The translations under genes and the position numbers were made by a program. Shown piece after piece: positions 46,526-55,314 of a stretch of 64,000 nt of DNA (positions within the stretch are counted from its first letter, which is position 1; every line of letters begins with the position of its first letter). The stretch spans positions 2,170,001-2,234,000 of the forward strand of contig NZ_CP062182.1 in assembly GCF_022700675.1 (NCBI RefSeq). Reading direction: 5' to 3'. The notes beneath the pieces were generated by a model that was not told the DNA's origin, ran no database searches, and saw only the letters and a list, made by a program, of their open reading frames with translations. The stretch comes from Acinetobacter sp. ASP199. Lineage in GTDB: Bacteria; Pseudomonadota; Gammaproteobacteria; Pseudomonadales; Moraxellaceae.

Positions 46526-48327
46526 ACTGTTTCCTCCTGACTAGGTCGAATGCTTACCTGCTTTAAGCCATAGACCATGAGCCAAACCATGAGACCGGAG
46601 ATAAAAATCGTTAGGCTTTTTATAAGGAAACTCAGTCCCAGATTGTAATACAGCATCCATAACCACAAGATCAGCAATAAAATCGACAGGGCTTGAATCA
46701 GTCGTTGTTGATAGGCTACAGCCCACGCCATGAGCAGCATAATGATAAAAATTTCAAAATAGCCCAGCAGGATTAATAAAATCCCCAAGGCTGGAATCAG
46801 CCAGAGCCATTTTTCAGAAAATTGCTGCCAGTTTTGCCAAATCAAACTGAGCAACAATATGCTCGGAAGAATATAAAACAGCAGGATTTGGTCAAAGCTG
46901 ATCTGTCCGATGCTCTGCCAGTGCTCTAATACAGTCACAGCCTGGATCACTGCTGAACCTGTCAGCATGGCGATGATCCAGAGAAAAATACTTTTTTGAT
47001 AATTCGAAGATTGCCAATAACGAGCTGTCAGAAATAATCCGATAAAAATGACATAGTTCAGACTCAAAGTAAGCGTGATCACTATATCATCATGTTTAAA
47101 AGAATTCTCTAAGGCCAAAACTACAATTGCTAAGGCATGGGTAATTAGCAGCTGTAAGGTCAGAATAAACCAGTGCATCCGTGTAATCATAGTCAGAGCT
47201 AACATTATTAATTGCAACAGCCAGACTACCAATAGACTGTCGGTAAGCAGCTCCGTATGAATTAAAACCGCGACCTGACCACACACCCACAAACAATAGG
47301 CAAACTGACGCAGAAAAACTGAAGGCTGCTTACTGAGTAGCTTCCAGGCGATACCTATAAAGAGAATCCCCATTAAGATCGAAAATGCTTTCCAATAGGT
47401 TAGCAATAGAACTGCAAGAATAATTCCGGCAATCCAGGCACCGAGTGCCAAAGGAATCACAGAAAATCTGGTTTGTGGAAAAATTCTTTTTAAAGCAAAA
47501 CTGATTGCAGCAAACCAGCCAAAAACTAGCACAGCCAGCACAAATAGTCCTGCAGCAGAATTGGCCAATTGCTCTTCAACCTGTTCAAACATCCATAAGC
47601 TCAAACTGGCAGCCAAACCTGCAATAAGAAGAATGGTTTCTAGCGCCTGATGTTTTTTATAAAAATAAAATGCGGCACCTGCCGGTAAAACAATGGAAGA
47701 AGCTAAATAGATCAGCTTAAAATGATGGGTAAACTGTATCATGCTGCTGATCGAAATCACGCTCATTAATGCGATAAACAAAAAACGTAGTAGCGGATAA
47801 TAGCGCATGGCATAGGCAAAGCTAAATGCTGTCAGCACATTTAGACCGAGTAAATACAGCCCTTCTGCACTGCCCATCCAGAAGCTTTGTTTAAAATACA
47901 GATACAGCGTCAGCTGGCTCACGACGCAAAGCATAACAAAAATGCCAATATTGGAGCGATAAAGCCATGGTAAAAGCAATGCTGACCAGAGTAAGAATAA
48001 TAGATAACTATCTGCACCAGTTTGATATGTCTGCCCAATTACCGCCAGACTTAAACCCAGCATGAGACCAGATACCGTATCCAGACTCTGTCTGACCCAT
48101 TCCTGCTGGTTTAAGTAGACACTTGCTGCAGCACTACACAGTAAAATCAGCATCGGGATTACCAGCTGAACCGGATCCGGCAGCATCCACCAATTCGCTG
48201 CAATTAAATACAAAAGACTGACTGTGATGAGTGCTAACCCTAAGACTTTTAAATAACGTAGCACTTCTGCGTTGCAGAACAGTAACGGCGAAAATTGATT
48301 GTTTTGAATCAGCTTAGTTTTATGCAT
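46522..48327 (-). CDS. DUF2157/DUF4401 polytopic membrane protein
   Basis: A large hydrophobic protein, 601 aa from the ATG at 48327 (GTG 48363 is an alternative). It has about 18-20 predicted helices. The N-terminus resembles DUF2157 (FCNAEVLRYLKVLGLALITVSLLYLIAANWW), and the C-terminal half resembles DUF4401. It overlaps the GDYXXLXY gene by 4 bp (ATGA-type coupling), so the two are translated together and probably work as a pair. No function is established for the pair. It has no signal of recent transfer. Confidence 0.82.
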   Translation of the reverse strand: MHKTKLIQNNQFSPLLFCNAEVLRYLKVLGLALITVSLLYLIAANWWMLPDPVQLVIPMLILLCSAAASVYLNQQEWVRQSLDTVSGLMLGLSLAVIGQTYQTGADSYLLFLLWSALLLPWLYRSNIGIFVMLCVVSQLTLYLYFKQSFWMGSAEGLYLLGLNVLTAFSFAYAMRYYPLLRFLFIALMSVISISSMIQFTHHFKLIYLASSIVLPAGAAFYFYKKHQALETILLIAGLAASLSLWMFEQVEEQLANSAAGLFVLAVLVFGWFAAISFALKRIFPQTRFSVIPLALGAWIAGIILAVLLLTYWKAFSILMGILFIGIAWKLLSKQPSVFLRQFAYCLWVCGQVAVLIHTELLTDSLLVVWLLQLIMLALTMITRMHWFILTLQLLITHALAIVVLALENSFKHDDIVITLTLSLNYVIFIGLFLTARYWQSSNYQKSIFLWIIAMLTGSAVIQAVTVLEHWQSIGQISFDQILLFYILPSILLLSLIWQNWQQFSEKWLWLIPALGILLILLGYFEIFIIMLLMAWAVAYQQRLIQALSILLLILWLWMLYYNLGLSFLIKSLTIFISGLMVWLMVYGLKQVSIRPSQEETV

Positions 48328-48484
48328 TGTTAGAATGATTGAAGGATTTCTAGTCTTCTTCACACCATAGCATGTTTCCAGTATTTTGCTAAAAACCTGG
48401 GCAAATCAGATTATCTGTTTTGCTTATCTAAAATTCTGCAAATTACTTTCCATTTCAACCATCCCATCTTTTTAAAATCAGGAC

Positions 48485-48490
48485 TATAAT
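48485..48490 (+). promoter_or_regulatory. -10 element for the ribB riboswitch transcript
   Basis: An exact TATAAT 10 bp before the start of the FMN riboswitch. No strong -35 is paired, but the position suits the transcript start. Confidence 0.5.
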
Positions 48491-48500
48491 GAACCCACAT

Positions 48501-48650
48501 CGCTTCAGGGCGGGGTGTGATTCCCCACCGGTGGTAATTTCAGGCTTTTAGAATAAGGCTTGAATCAGCCCACGAGCGGTCAATTTCGATTGATCTGCAG
48601 ATCTGGTGCAAATCCAGAGCCGACGGTATAGTCCGGATGAAAGAAGACGA
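48501..48650 (+). ncRNA. FMN riboswitch (RFN element)
   Basis: FMN-sensing RFN element before ribB. It carries the conserved blocks GGGCGGGGTG, TTCCCCACCGGTGG, AGCCCACGAGCG, GATCTGGTGCAAATCCAGAGCCGACGG and TATAGTCCGGATGAAAGAAGACG. Downstream, CACCT at 48681-48685 could pair with AGGTG in the ribB ribosome site (48745-48749), suggesting translational control. FMN binding would repress ribB. Confidence 0.95.
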
Positions 48651-48758
48651 AAGCAGCACCAAGGCTGTATGCTATGCATACACCTGTTTTGCCATAAGCC
48701 TATTTTCTACCATGTCCTGAAATGTTCAATCGTACTTTTACTTTAGGTGAGCATTTCA

Positions 48759-49418
48759 ATGTCAAGTTTGATTCAACCCGAAATTTTCTTTTCTGCTTTA
48801 GCCCCTGCTGAACAACGTATCCTTCAGGCACTCGAAGATCTCCGCCAAGGCAAACCTGTTTTGGTCATGGATGATTTTGATCGTGAAAATGAGGCTGATC
48901 TGATTGTTGCCGCAGAGACCTTAACCATCGAAACCATGGCACGTATGATTCGTGATGGTTCCGGTATCGTTTGCCTATGCCTGACTGATGAGCTGGCAAA
49001 TCATTTAGAGTTGCCACCAATGGTGCAAGATAACTCTAGCCAATTTAAAACTGCCTTTACTGTAAGCATTGAAGCAGCAGAAGGTGTGACCACCGGTGTT
49101 TCTGCCAAAGACCGCACGACTACGATTAAGGCTGCAATTAAAGACGGCGCAGTCGCCAGTGATCTGCATCGTCCTGGTCATGTATTCCCGCTACGTGCCC
49201 GCGAAGGTGGTGTATTGACCCGTCGTGGTCATACGGAAGGCACTATTGATCTTGCGCGTCTGGCTGGTTTAAAGCCTGCCGGGGTGCTATGTGAGCTGAC
49301 CAATCCGGATGGCACCATGGCTTCTGGTATTCAGGTTCTTTCCTATGCGCAGACCCATCATCTGACCGTCATTACTATTGATGAACTGGTACAGTATCGC
49401 CAGCAGCACAATGTCTGA
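48759..49418 (+). CDS. ribB: 3,4-dihydroxy-2-butanone 4-phosphate synthase
   Basis: RibB converts ribulose-5-phosphate to dihydroxybutanone phosphate for riboflavin. It is 219 aa from the ATG at 48759, with AGGTGA 8 nt ahead; GTG 48747 lies inside that ribosome site. Motifs are [69 protein letters not shown]. It has no GTP cyclohydrolase II (RibA) domain. Controlled by the FMN riboswitch upstream. Confidence 0.97.
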   Translation: MSSLIQPEIFFSALAPAEQRILQALEDLRQGKPVLVMDDFDRENEADLIVAAETLTIETMARMIRDGSGIVCLCLTDELANHLELPPMVQDNSSQFKTAFTVSIEAAEGVTTGVSAKDRTTTIKAAIKDGAVASDLHRPGHVFPLRAREGGVLTRRGHTEGTIDLARLAGLKPAGVLCELTNPDGTMASGIQVLSYAQTHHLTVITIDELVQYRQQHNV

Positions 49419-49432
49419 AGTTTAAAAATAAA

Positions 49433-49458
49433 AAATCCCGGCATTTAGTCCGGGATTT
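49433..49458. terminator. bidirectional terminator after ribB
   Basis: AAATCCCGG, loop CATTTAGT, CCGGGATTT. Confidence 0.8.
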
Positions 49459-49483
49459 CTTTGTGCTTGATATGTTAGCTGAT

Positions 49484-50095
49484 TTAAATGAAGACAGAGT
49501 AAATCCCATACAGTGCAACCGATAATAAGATCAAGCCACATAAGCCCAGTAAATGCGGATAAAACTGAGACCGGGATAATCGCTGAAAACCCAGATAGAC
49601 CAATGATAGCGTTAGAAAATCCAGAACAATCCAGCTGATTGTAAGAATGATCAGGCTTAAATCCAGATTTGGTGTAATACCAATAAACTGCGGGAAAAAT
49701 GCCGCAAAGAAAATAATATCCTTAGGATTAGAAATACCCACCAGAAAACCGGTACGAAAGCCACCCTGTACTGGCTGCAGGCATTGAGGTCCAGTTGAAC
49801 CCCTCCCTTGCCAGACTTCCCTGCAAATCTGAATTCCCAGCCAGGCAATATACAGACAGCCAAGCAGCTTAATGCCATTCAGCCAGTTCTCGTTAACAAC
49901 CAATAAGCCTTTTAAACTGAGAATGGATAAGCTAATCAGAACCAGTGAGGCAAAGTTAGTCCCGAAAATAGTCTGCAAGGCATGCTTGTAGCCACCTTTG
50001 AGTCCAGCACTGGCAACCAGCAACACCACTGGTCCTGGCGTCGCGATCATGATCACCACCGCCAGACAGTACAGCAGATACTCGGTAATATTCAC
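49484..50095 (-). CDS. LysE/RhtB-family amino-acid exporter
   Basis: A 203-aa inner-membrane exporter with six hydrophobic segments. Family markers are IATPGPVVLLVASAGLKGG (about 18-36), the KLLGCLYIAWLGIQI segment, and FRTGFLVGISNPKDIIFFAAFFPQFI (about 110-136). Substrates of RhtB-type proteins include homoserine, threonine and others; this one cannot be assigned. It is monocistronic with a terminator on its 3' side. Confidence 0.9.
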   Translation of the reverse strand: MNITEYLLYCLAVVIMIATPGPVVLLVASAGLKGGYKHALQTIFGTNFASLVLISLSILSLKGLLVVNENWLNGIKLLGCLYIAWLGIQICREVWQGRGSTGPQCLQPVQGGFRTGFLVGISNPKDIIFFAAFFPQFIGITPNLDLSLIILTISWIVLDFLTLSLVYLGFQRLSRSQFYPHLLGLCGLILLSVALYGIYSVFI

Positions 50096-50138
50096 CTAAC
50101 CCCTCCTCGTCTAAATATCAAGTATAAAAAAAGAGGAC

Positions 50139-50627
50139 CTATTCGTCCTCTTCTTCCATCTGAATCAGATGCTGGCTGATCCCATCGGCACGCAAGAATG
50201 CCAGATCATAACTGGCCTTCGCCAATGCCAATACCCGACGTTCAAACTCATCCCAAAGCGGACGCACCTGTTTGTAATGAATGCCTAGGCCACTCTCATC
50301 AGTAAAATGCCGGTTCTTTTCACAGAGTTTTAATGCATGGTAAAGCTTACGGCCTTTACTTGCATCACCACGCAACCGCACTCGCTTGGACAATACAAAT
50401 TTTTCGACATGGGCCACATCCGCCAGAGGCAGCATTGGTACCAATATTTGATCAAGTTGGGCATCCAGACGTTGCCATACTGCATTATGCTGTTCAGCTG
50501 TATAGGTATTCCACTGAATCACTTCATGGTTAAAACGGCGACAACCGCGACATACCGCATCACCAAATACGGTCGAGCAACGCCCTGCACATGGGGTTAA
50601 AGATGCAATACGACGATCTGAACTCAA
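50139..50627 (-). CDS. DUF1289 cysteine-rich protein
   Basis: A 162-aa protein with the DUF1289 Cys signature at the N-terminus: TPCAGRCSTVFGDAVCRGCRRFNHEVIQWN (four Cys, probably Zn or Fe-S). This is followed by an uncharacterised helical region of about 110 residues ending EEEDE. Usual DUF1289 proteins are about 60-90 aa, so the C-terminal part is an extension. Function is unknown. It faces trhO divergently. Confidence 0.85.
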   Translation of the reverse strand: MSSDRRIASLTPCAGRCSTVFGDAVCRGCRRFNHEVIQWNTYTAEQHNAVWQRLDAQLDQILVPMLPLADVAHVEKFVLSKRVRLRGDASKGRKLYHALKLCEKNRHFTDESGLGIHYKQVRPLWDEFERRVLALAKASYDLAFLRADGISQHLIQMEEEDE

Positions 50628-50815
50628 AACTTACTCCAACATTGCTGATCACTTCAGCATAGGCAGGTCTGCAATAATACCGGGTCGGGCAAGACTATAC
50701 ACGCTCTCCCCCATGAATTGAAGTCCCTATAAATGCTATGGGTTTTACTCGCATAATCATGCAAATCACGCTAAAATGTGCGCCTTTCAAATATCATGCT
50801 ACGTTGGAGTATTCC

Positions 50816-51748
50816 ATGAACGCTACTGTAGAACAGCTTGCACCTGTAGAACAGCAAGCGACGACTGGTTGGGTTGTTGCCGCACTTTATCAATTCAAAG
50901 AAGTTCAAGACCCTGCAGGTCTTCAGCAACGTCTTCTTGATTTGGTAAAAACCATCGACCTTTGCGGTACTCTAATTGTGGCAGGCGAAGGCATCAACGG
51001 TACCGTTGCAGGTAACCGTGAAGCCATCGACAAAGTGCATCAATTCCTTCTAGACGAAGGCTTCAACGAAATGGAATACAAAGAGTCTCATAGCTCTGAC
51101 AAGCCATTCCGTAAAATGAAGATCAAACTGAAAAAAGAAATTGTAACCTTAGGCGTAGAAGTAAAACCACGTGATTTAGTGGGTCACTATCTTGATCCTA
51201 AAGAATGGAATGAGCTAATTGCGCGTGATGACGTGATTCTGGTCGATACCCGTAATGACTACGAATACAAAGCCGGTACGTTTAAGGGTGCGATTGACCC
51301 GAAAACTGAAACTTTCCGCGAATTCCCAGACTATGTAAAACAAAATCTGGAACAGCACAAAGACAAGAAAATTGCCATGTTCTGTACTGGCGGGATCCGC
51401 TGTGAAAAATCAACCTCTTTACTTCTTCAAGAAGGCTTCACTGAAGTTTATCACCTGAAAGGTGGTATTTTAAAATACCTGGAAGAAACACCACCTGAAG
51501 AAAGCATGTGGGAAGGTGAATGTTTCGTATTTGATGGTCGTACTGCCGTGACTCATGGTATGGAAGAAGGTCAAAATACCAAATGTCACGCATGTGGCTG
51601 GCCACTAACACCTGAAGAAGTAGCATTACCAAGCTATGAACACGGTGTGTCTTGTGTGTACTGTATTGACAAAACAACTGAGAAGCAAAAAGAAGGCTTC
51701 CGTATGCGTCAGTCACAAATCCTGGCTGCAAAACGTAAACGTTTATAA
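50816..51748 (+). CDS. trhO: tRNA uridine(34) hydroxylase TrhO
   Basis: TrhO (YceA) hydroxylates wobble U34 in some tRNAs, using oxygen. It is 310 aa from the ATG at 50816 (GGAG upstream); an upstream in-frame ATG at 50738 is less likely. The N-terminal acylphosphatase-like domain has VAGEGINGTVAGNREAI. The rhodanese domain (about 130-230) carries Cys190 in MFCTGGIRCEKS. A CxxC-type metal site follows at the C-terminus (CHACGWPL, CVYCID). Confidence 0.95.
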   Translation: MNATVEQLAPVEQQATTGWVVAALYQFKEVQDPAGLQQRLLDLVKTIDLCGTLIVAGEGINGTVAGNREAIDKVHQFLLDEGFNEMEYKESHSSDKPFRKMKIKLKKEIVTLGVEVKPRDLVGHYLDPKEWNELIARDDVILVDTRNDYEYKAGTFKGAIDPKTETFREFPDYVKQNLEQHKDKKIAMFCTGGIRCEKSTSLLLQEGFTEVYHLKGGILKYLEETPPEESMWEGECFVFDGRTAVTHGMEEGQNTKCHACGWPLTPEEVALPSYEHGVSCVYCIDKTTEKQKEGFRMRQSQILAAKRKRL

Positions 51749-51773
51749 TGTGTAGAATGTAACTAGATGTATA

Positions 51774-51800
51774 AAAGCCCTCATTTGAGGGCTTTTTTTT
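51774..51800 (+). terminator. terminator after trhO
   Basis: AAAAGCCCTC, loop ATTT, GAGGGCTTTTTTTT. Confidence 0.9.
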
Positions 51801-51953
51801 ACACAAACTTCACAATCGAAATAAAAATCTCAACACGCTTTTACCAAGAATCCCGTTTAAAAAGAAAAAGTCTTGATAATCTATATGCAGTAATCATTTT
51901 CAACCTAAGTGTTTAATTATTAAATATATTTTTTATATGAAAAGGAACACAAA

Positions 51954-52232
51954 ATGGCAAAGTCCTACGCAAAATATGAAGATAATATTGTTCATTTTCA
52001 ACGCAAGGAGCAGGTAAAAGTACAGCAGACTGCTGAAATCATGGACCAGCTGGAACATGAATCACATCTTTTTATTGTTGTGCTGGGAACTGTTATTGGT
52101 GCAATCCTGGCGTTATTTATTGGCTATCACATTAATACTGGCATCGTGCAATTTTTACTATTAAGCATATTGCCAGTATCAAGTGCTTATCTGTTGCGTC
52201 GAGTTTATATCTATACACTCACGCATAGCTAA
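51954..52232 (+). CDS. small membrane protein, unknown
   Basis: A 92-aa protein with a charged N-terminus (KYEDNIVHFQRKEQVKVQQTAEIMDQLEHES) and two hydrophobic helices (about 37-57 and 62-80). AAAGGAA is at good spacing before the ATG. No family is recognised. It is upstream of the DedA gene on the same strand, with a 92-bp gap. Confidence 0.75.
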   Translation: MAKSYAKYEDNIVHFQRKEQVKVQQTAEIMDQLEHESHLFIVVLGTVIGAILALFIGYHINTGIVQFLLLSILPVSSAYLLRRVYIYTLTHS

Positions 52233-52324
52233 TATGAGTCATGTACAGTTTTTCTACTTATCTACTTTACCCATTCTGGAATACTCCGTAGGATAAAAGC
52301 AGGATTTTCAATCAACTGCTGCTT

Positions 52325-52942
52325 ATGAATCTGACTGACTGGATTATTTCTATTATGGAACAGCTGGGCTATTGGGGTATTGCCCTGCTCATGTTCCTTG
52401 ACAATGTCTTCCCTCCTATTCCCTCTGAAATCATTATGCCATCTGCAGGCTATTCCGCTTCCCAGGGTCAATTAGTGCTGGTCGGCGTGATCATTGCGGG
52501 TTGCATCGGTTCTCTGCTGGCTGCCGCCCTACTTTACTGGATTGGTTATAAATTCAGTCATGAATCGATTTTCAGATTTGTCGACCGCTATGGCAAATAT
52601 CTGTTTATTAAGTCTGATGATGTAAAAAAATCATTGCAATGGTTCGAGCAGTACGGTCACCGCATTGTTTTTGCTGGGCGTATGATCCCCGCAGTGCGCT
52701 CCCTGATTAGTATTCCTGCCGGAATGAGTCATATGCCCTTCTGGAAATTCATGTTCTATAGCAGCTTAGGAACCATCATCTGGACGACTTTCCTGGCCTG
52801 TGTCGGATTTTATTTCGGTGAGAATCAGGACTTGATGCATCAGATTTTTAGCAAGGTCAGTTACATCATTATTGCAATTGTAGTGATTCTTATCGGCTGG
52901 GTTCTATACCGTAGACAGCAACGTAAAAATCGTCCATCCTGA
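52325..52942 (+). CDS. DedA-family membrane protein
   Basis: A 205-aa inner-membrane protein of the DedA family, implicated in undecaprenyl-phosphate or lipid flipping and in envelope pH and drug tolerance. Motifs are FLDNVFPPIPSEIIMPSAGY (about 28-47), GSLLAAALLYWIGYKFS, the conserved FAGRMIPAVRSLISIPAGMSHMPFWKFMFYSSLGTIIW, and a C-terminal helix. The start is not well supported by a ribosome site. It may be co-transcribed with the following small membrane proteins. Confidence 0.92.
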   Translation: MNLTDWIISIMEQLGYWGIALLMFLDNVFPPIPSEIIMPSAGYSASQGQLVLVGVIIAGCIGSLLAAALLYWIGYKFSHESIFRFVDRYGKYLFIKSDDVKKSLQWFEQYGHRIVFAGRMIPAVRSLISIPAGMSHMPFWKFMFYSSLGTIIWTTFLACVGFYFGENQDLMHQIFSKVSYIIIAIVVILIGWVLYRRQQRKNRPS

Positions 52943-52971
52943 GCATATGTCCTGTTAAGGAGGCCAGAACG

Positions 52972-53394
52972 ATGTCGCATTATCTTAAATATTTTGCAGC
53001 CATTTATCTTGCCTTGCTGGTTTTGGTCGGCATGATTGTGTACTGGTTAAACTTAGGTGCCATTATTTTCATTCCTGCATTAATTGCAGCTGCATTCTTA
53101 AGTGCCCGGCATTTTGTGCATAAGGAACTACGTGTCCCTGACGCAAAGGAAAAAAATACCTTGGTCTGGGGCTCTACCATTATTGCCATGAGCCTGGGCT
53201 TTATTTTTATCTTTGTAATGATCTGGCTGCATCCTTATACCGAGGAAATCCTGCGCCGAATGAACTATACAGGCCGAGGCCCGAATTCATTTATTGTTGC
53301 CGCCTTGATTGCCTTGCATGCTGCCCTTTTTCATGTCGCCTATCATGGCTATACCCGCTATAGCTTAACTAAACTGCCAAAGAAACACGCTTAA
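52972..53394 (+). CDS. small membrane protein, ABZJ_00895-like, copy 1
   Basis: A 140-aa membrane protein that appears to be of the ABZJ_00895 family known in Acinetobacter; this name is recalled from motif shape. It starts HYLKYFAAIYLALLVLVG and has about four helices (about 8-24, 29-47, 66-86 and 104-124), with HFVHKELRVPDAKEKNTLVWG between. AAGGAGG is upstream. The next gene (53583-54020) shows the same opening (KYLSYFTIVYLVAILIVAG) and RLPSATEKKQLIGG at the same place, so the two are tandem paralogues. Function is unknown. Confidence 0.8.
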   Translation: MSHYLKYFAAIYLALLVLVGMIVYWLNLGAIIFIPALIAAAFLSARHFVHKELRVPDAKEKNTLVWGSTIIAMSLGFIFIFVMIWLHPYTEEILRRMNYTGRGPNSFIVAALIALHAALFHVAYHGYTRYSLTKLPKKHA

Positions 53395-53582
53395 TTTCAA
53401 TATAATTCAACTCAAGTCACGTGATCCTTCCATGCTTCACGTGACATTCATCGTATTGTTTTAATTTATCTTGCTGAATATTCAAGCAAATTATTAGAAT
53501 AAACAACTTGTTGAAACAGTATTCCCCATTTTTCAACCATACAAGCAACAACAATAAGAACACTATATTCGAGATAAGAATG

Positions 53583-54020
53583 ATGATTAAAAAATATTTG
53601 AGTTATTTCACCATAGTTTATCTGGTCGCGATTCTGATTGTCGCTGGCTTAAATATGTTGATTGACCTACCTGGTAGCAGCACTGCCATTCCTGCATTAT
53701 TTGGTGCAGGTGCAGCGGCAGCAATTAAATTTGTTCAGGATCACCAGCGCCTGCCAAGTGCTACAGAAAAAAAACAGTTAATTGGGGGCTGTCTGGGCAT
53801 TAGCGTGCTGATTGGCTTGATCTTATCGCTGTCAATATTGGGTATTTCAGAGCAACGGGAAATTATCCTGGGTATGCTGGAATCTTTACCTGTTGGTATC
53901 TGGGTGATCGTATTGCTGGTAGGCTTGGCAATTCAGTATGTCGTCCTTGCCTTATGTTTCGGCTGGATGAGTAAAAGCGCCCTGAAAGGTCTGCAAGCTA
54001 AAAAGCAGGCTAAGGAATAG
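53583..54020 (+). CDS. small membrane protein, ABZJ_00895-like, copy 2
   Basis: A 145-aa membrane protein from the ATG at 53583 (ATG 53580 is adjacent; a TTG at 53508 would add a non-hydrophobic leader). Four hydrophobic helices, a polar segment (KFVQDHQRLPSATEKKQLIGG) after the second, and a basic C-terminus (KGLQAKKQAKE) mirror the preceding gene. About 190 bp separates the two, with no terminator seen between. Function is unknown. Confidence 0.8.
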   Translation: MIKKYLSYFTIVYLVAILIVAGLNMLIDLPGSSTAIPALFGAGAAAAIKFVQDHQRLPSATEKKQLIGGCLGISVLIGLILSLSILGISEQREIILGMLESLPVGIWVIVLLVGLAIQYVVLALCFGWMSKSALKGLQAKKQAKE

Positions 54021-54072
54021 CTGCTCCGCTCAAAACTATAGATTATAAAACGTAGAGATAAAAAGCAGATAT

Positions 54073-54099
54073 AAAAAAAGCACCCGGAGGTGCTTTTTT
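54073..54099. terminator. bidirectional terminator
   Basis: AAAAAAGCACC, loop CGGA, GGTGCTTTTTT, between converging genes. Confidence 0.88.
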
Positions 54100-54111
54100 C
54101 ATTAGGGAGAA

Positions 54112-54636
54112 TTAATCTGGTGTGTGATACATCAGGTACAATTCGTTCAGGTTTTCTGGAATCTCTTCCGCAAGCTCGTCCATTAACTGGCCGTTACGAC
54201 GGAAAGTTTCCATTTGTGGGTCTTCTTCATCAATCCCGCTGAAGACCATGATTGGCAGGGTTAAATCTACCAGTTGTTCTTCAAATTCTTCTGCAAACCA
54301 TGCTTCTTCGTTCAGGAACATGGCATCAACAAAGCCCACGCTCCAGTCACCAAGACTTGATTCGGTATCTGCTTCCTCGATTTCAAACGGGAAAGTGATG
54401 CCTTCTTCATTGGCCAAGCTTTGACGGATAGACTCCAGCCATACTTTAACCTGTTCGATGATTGCTGCTGGAACTTTTTTCTGATTGTTATCAAAAAGCT
54501 CATCCAGCCATCTGTCAAACTGCGGACCTACTGCAATCGCACACAGGAAACCGTGAGTTGCCGCGAAATCCAGACCATACTCATTTTGGTCGCCATCCAG
54601 ATAGTCACTCAACAGGTCTAAATCTAAAGCACTCAT
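54112..54636 (-). CDS. UPF0149 (YecA/YgfB) family protein
   Basis: A 174-aa acidic protein of the UPF0149 family. It begins LDLLSDYLDGDQNEYGLDFAATHGFLCAIAVGP, the typical family opening around GFLCA, with WLDELFDNNQKKVPAAI and FPFEIEEADTESSLGDWSVGFVDAMFLNEEAWF later. Some relatives carry a C-terminal SEC-C zinc motif; none is present here. The function is uncertain (YgfB affects AmpC regulation in Pseudomonas). A small acidic gene lies upstream on the same strand. Confidence 0.88.
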   Translation of the reverse strand: MSALDLDLLSDYLDGDQNEYGLDFAATHGFLCAIAVGPQFDRWLDELFDNNQKKVPAAIIEQVKVWLESIRQSLANEEGITFPFEIEEADTESSLGDWSVGFVDAMFLNEEAWFAEEFEEQLVDLTLPIMVFSGIDEEDPQMETFRRNGQLMDELAEEIPENLNELYLMYHTPD

Positions 54637-54708
54637 CTAATATCCAAACTTAGAAATTCCGAAAGGCCTAGCATAGCATTTATTCAGGCCATGCTAAATC
54701 CGAATTGC

Positions 54709-54915
54709 TTAATCTTCATCGTCGAAGTCATCGTCATCGTCGAAGTCGTAGTCAAAATCTTTGAGTTCGCGCTCGAGGCGGCGTTGAGTCAACAGGTCAT
54801 CAATCAGACGACGTTTTTCCAACGACTCTTTTGCGCTGAGCTTGCTGGAAGCCTCATCGAAGCTAACATCATCATCACCGTAGTTATCATCTAGTTCAAA
54901 ATCTGTAGAAGACAC
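54709..54915 (-). CDS. small acidic protein, PA3496-like
   Basis: A 68-aa protein that resembles the PA3496 family of putative envelope-integrity proteins. A short acidic N-terminus (TDFELDDNYGDDD) leads to a basic helix (KESLEKRRLIDDLLTQRRLERELKDFDY) and an almost entirely acidic tail (DFDDDDDFDDED). The Arg-rich helix LEKRRLIDDLLTQRRLERELKDF is the family hallmark. It may be cotranscribed with the downstream UPF0149 gene. Confidence 0.8.
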   Translation of the reverse strand: MSSTDFELDDNYGDDDVSFDEASSKLSAKESLEKRRLIDDLLTQRRLERELKDFDYDFDDDDDFDDED

Positions 54916-55053
54916 TAAAACTACCTCATTGTGAAAAATGTAAAGGGTCCTAGGCGCTATTTATCTTGCCTAAAAATACTTGTCAAGTTTTATTTAAATT
55001 TTAGTATCTTAAATTTGTAAATAGGGCTTTTTTTCTACGTACATTGTGTGGCA

Positions 55054-55062
55054 TGATATAAT
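55054..55062 (+). promoter_or_regulatory. extended -10 promoter of rpoD
   Basis: TGA followed by TATAAT at 55057-55062, an extended -10. The -35 is weak. A second candidate has TTGACT at 55085-55090 with TACAGA at 55108-55113 (17-nt spacer). Leader length to rpoD would be about 200-250 nt. Confidence 0.55.
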
Positions 55063-55129
55063 CCACCCTGCGTCCTTATATTTTTTGACTATATATTTTT
55101 GGTCAAATACAGATACGCCGGGGGCTGGA

Positions 55130-55157
55130 CTTGAAAATAACAAATTCATCCCCATCT
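55130..55157 (+). promoter_or_regulatory. sigma-32-type heat-shock promoter of rpoD
   Basis: CTTGAAA at 55130-55136, 13-nt spacer, CCCCATCT at 55150-55157. It matches the RpoH consensus (CTTGAAA, 11-16 nt, CCCCATnT) at every specified base. Transcription would start near 55164, about 150 nt before rpoD. Confidence 0.75.
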
Positions 55158-55314
55158 TAAATTACTGAATTTCATTTTAAATATTTTATCAGACAGCCTT
55201 AACGCTGAATACTCTGATGAAATATGTAGGCTATTCACTAAATTTAATGAGCTTAAGTCGTGCATAGTTGTACGATTTTTTTACTGTCACAGATTCAACG
55301 AAGAGTAAGCAAAG

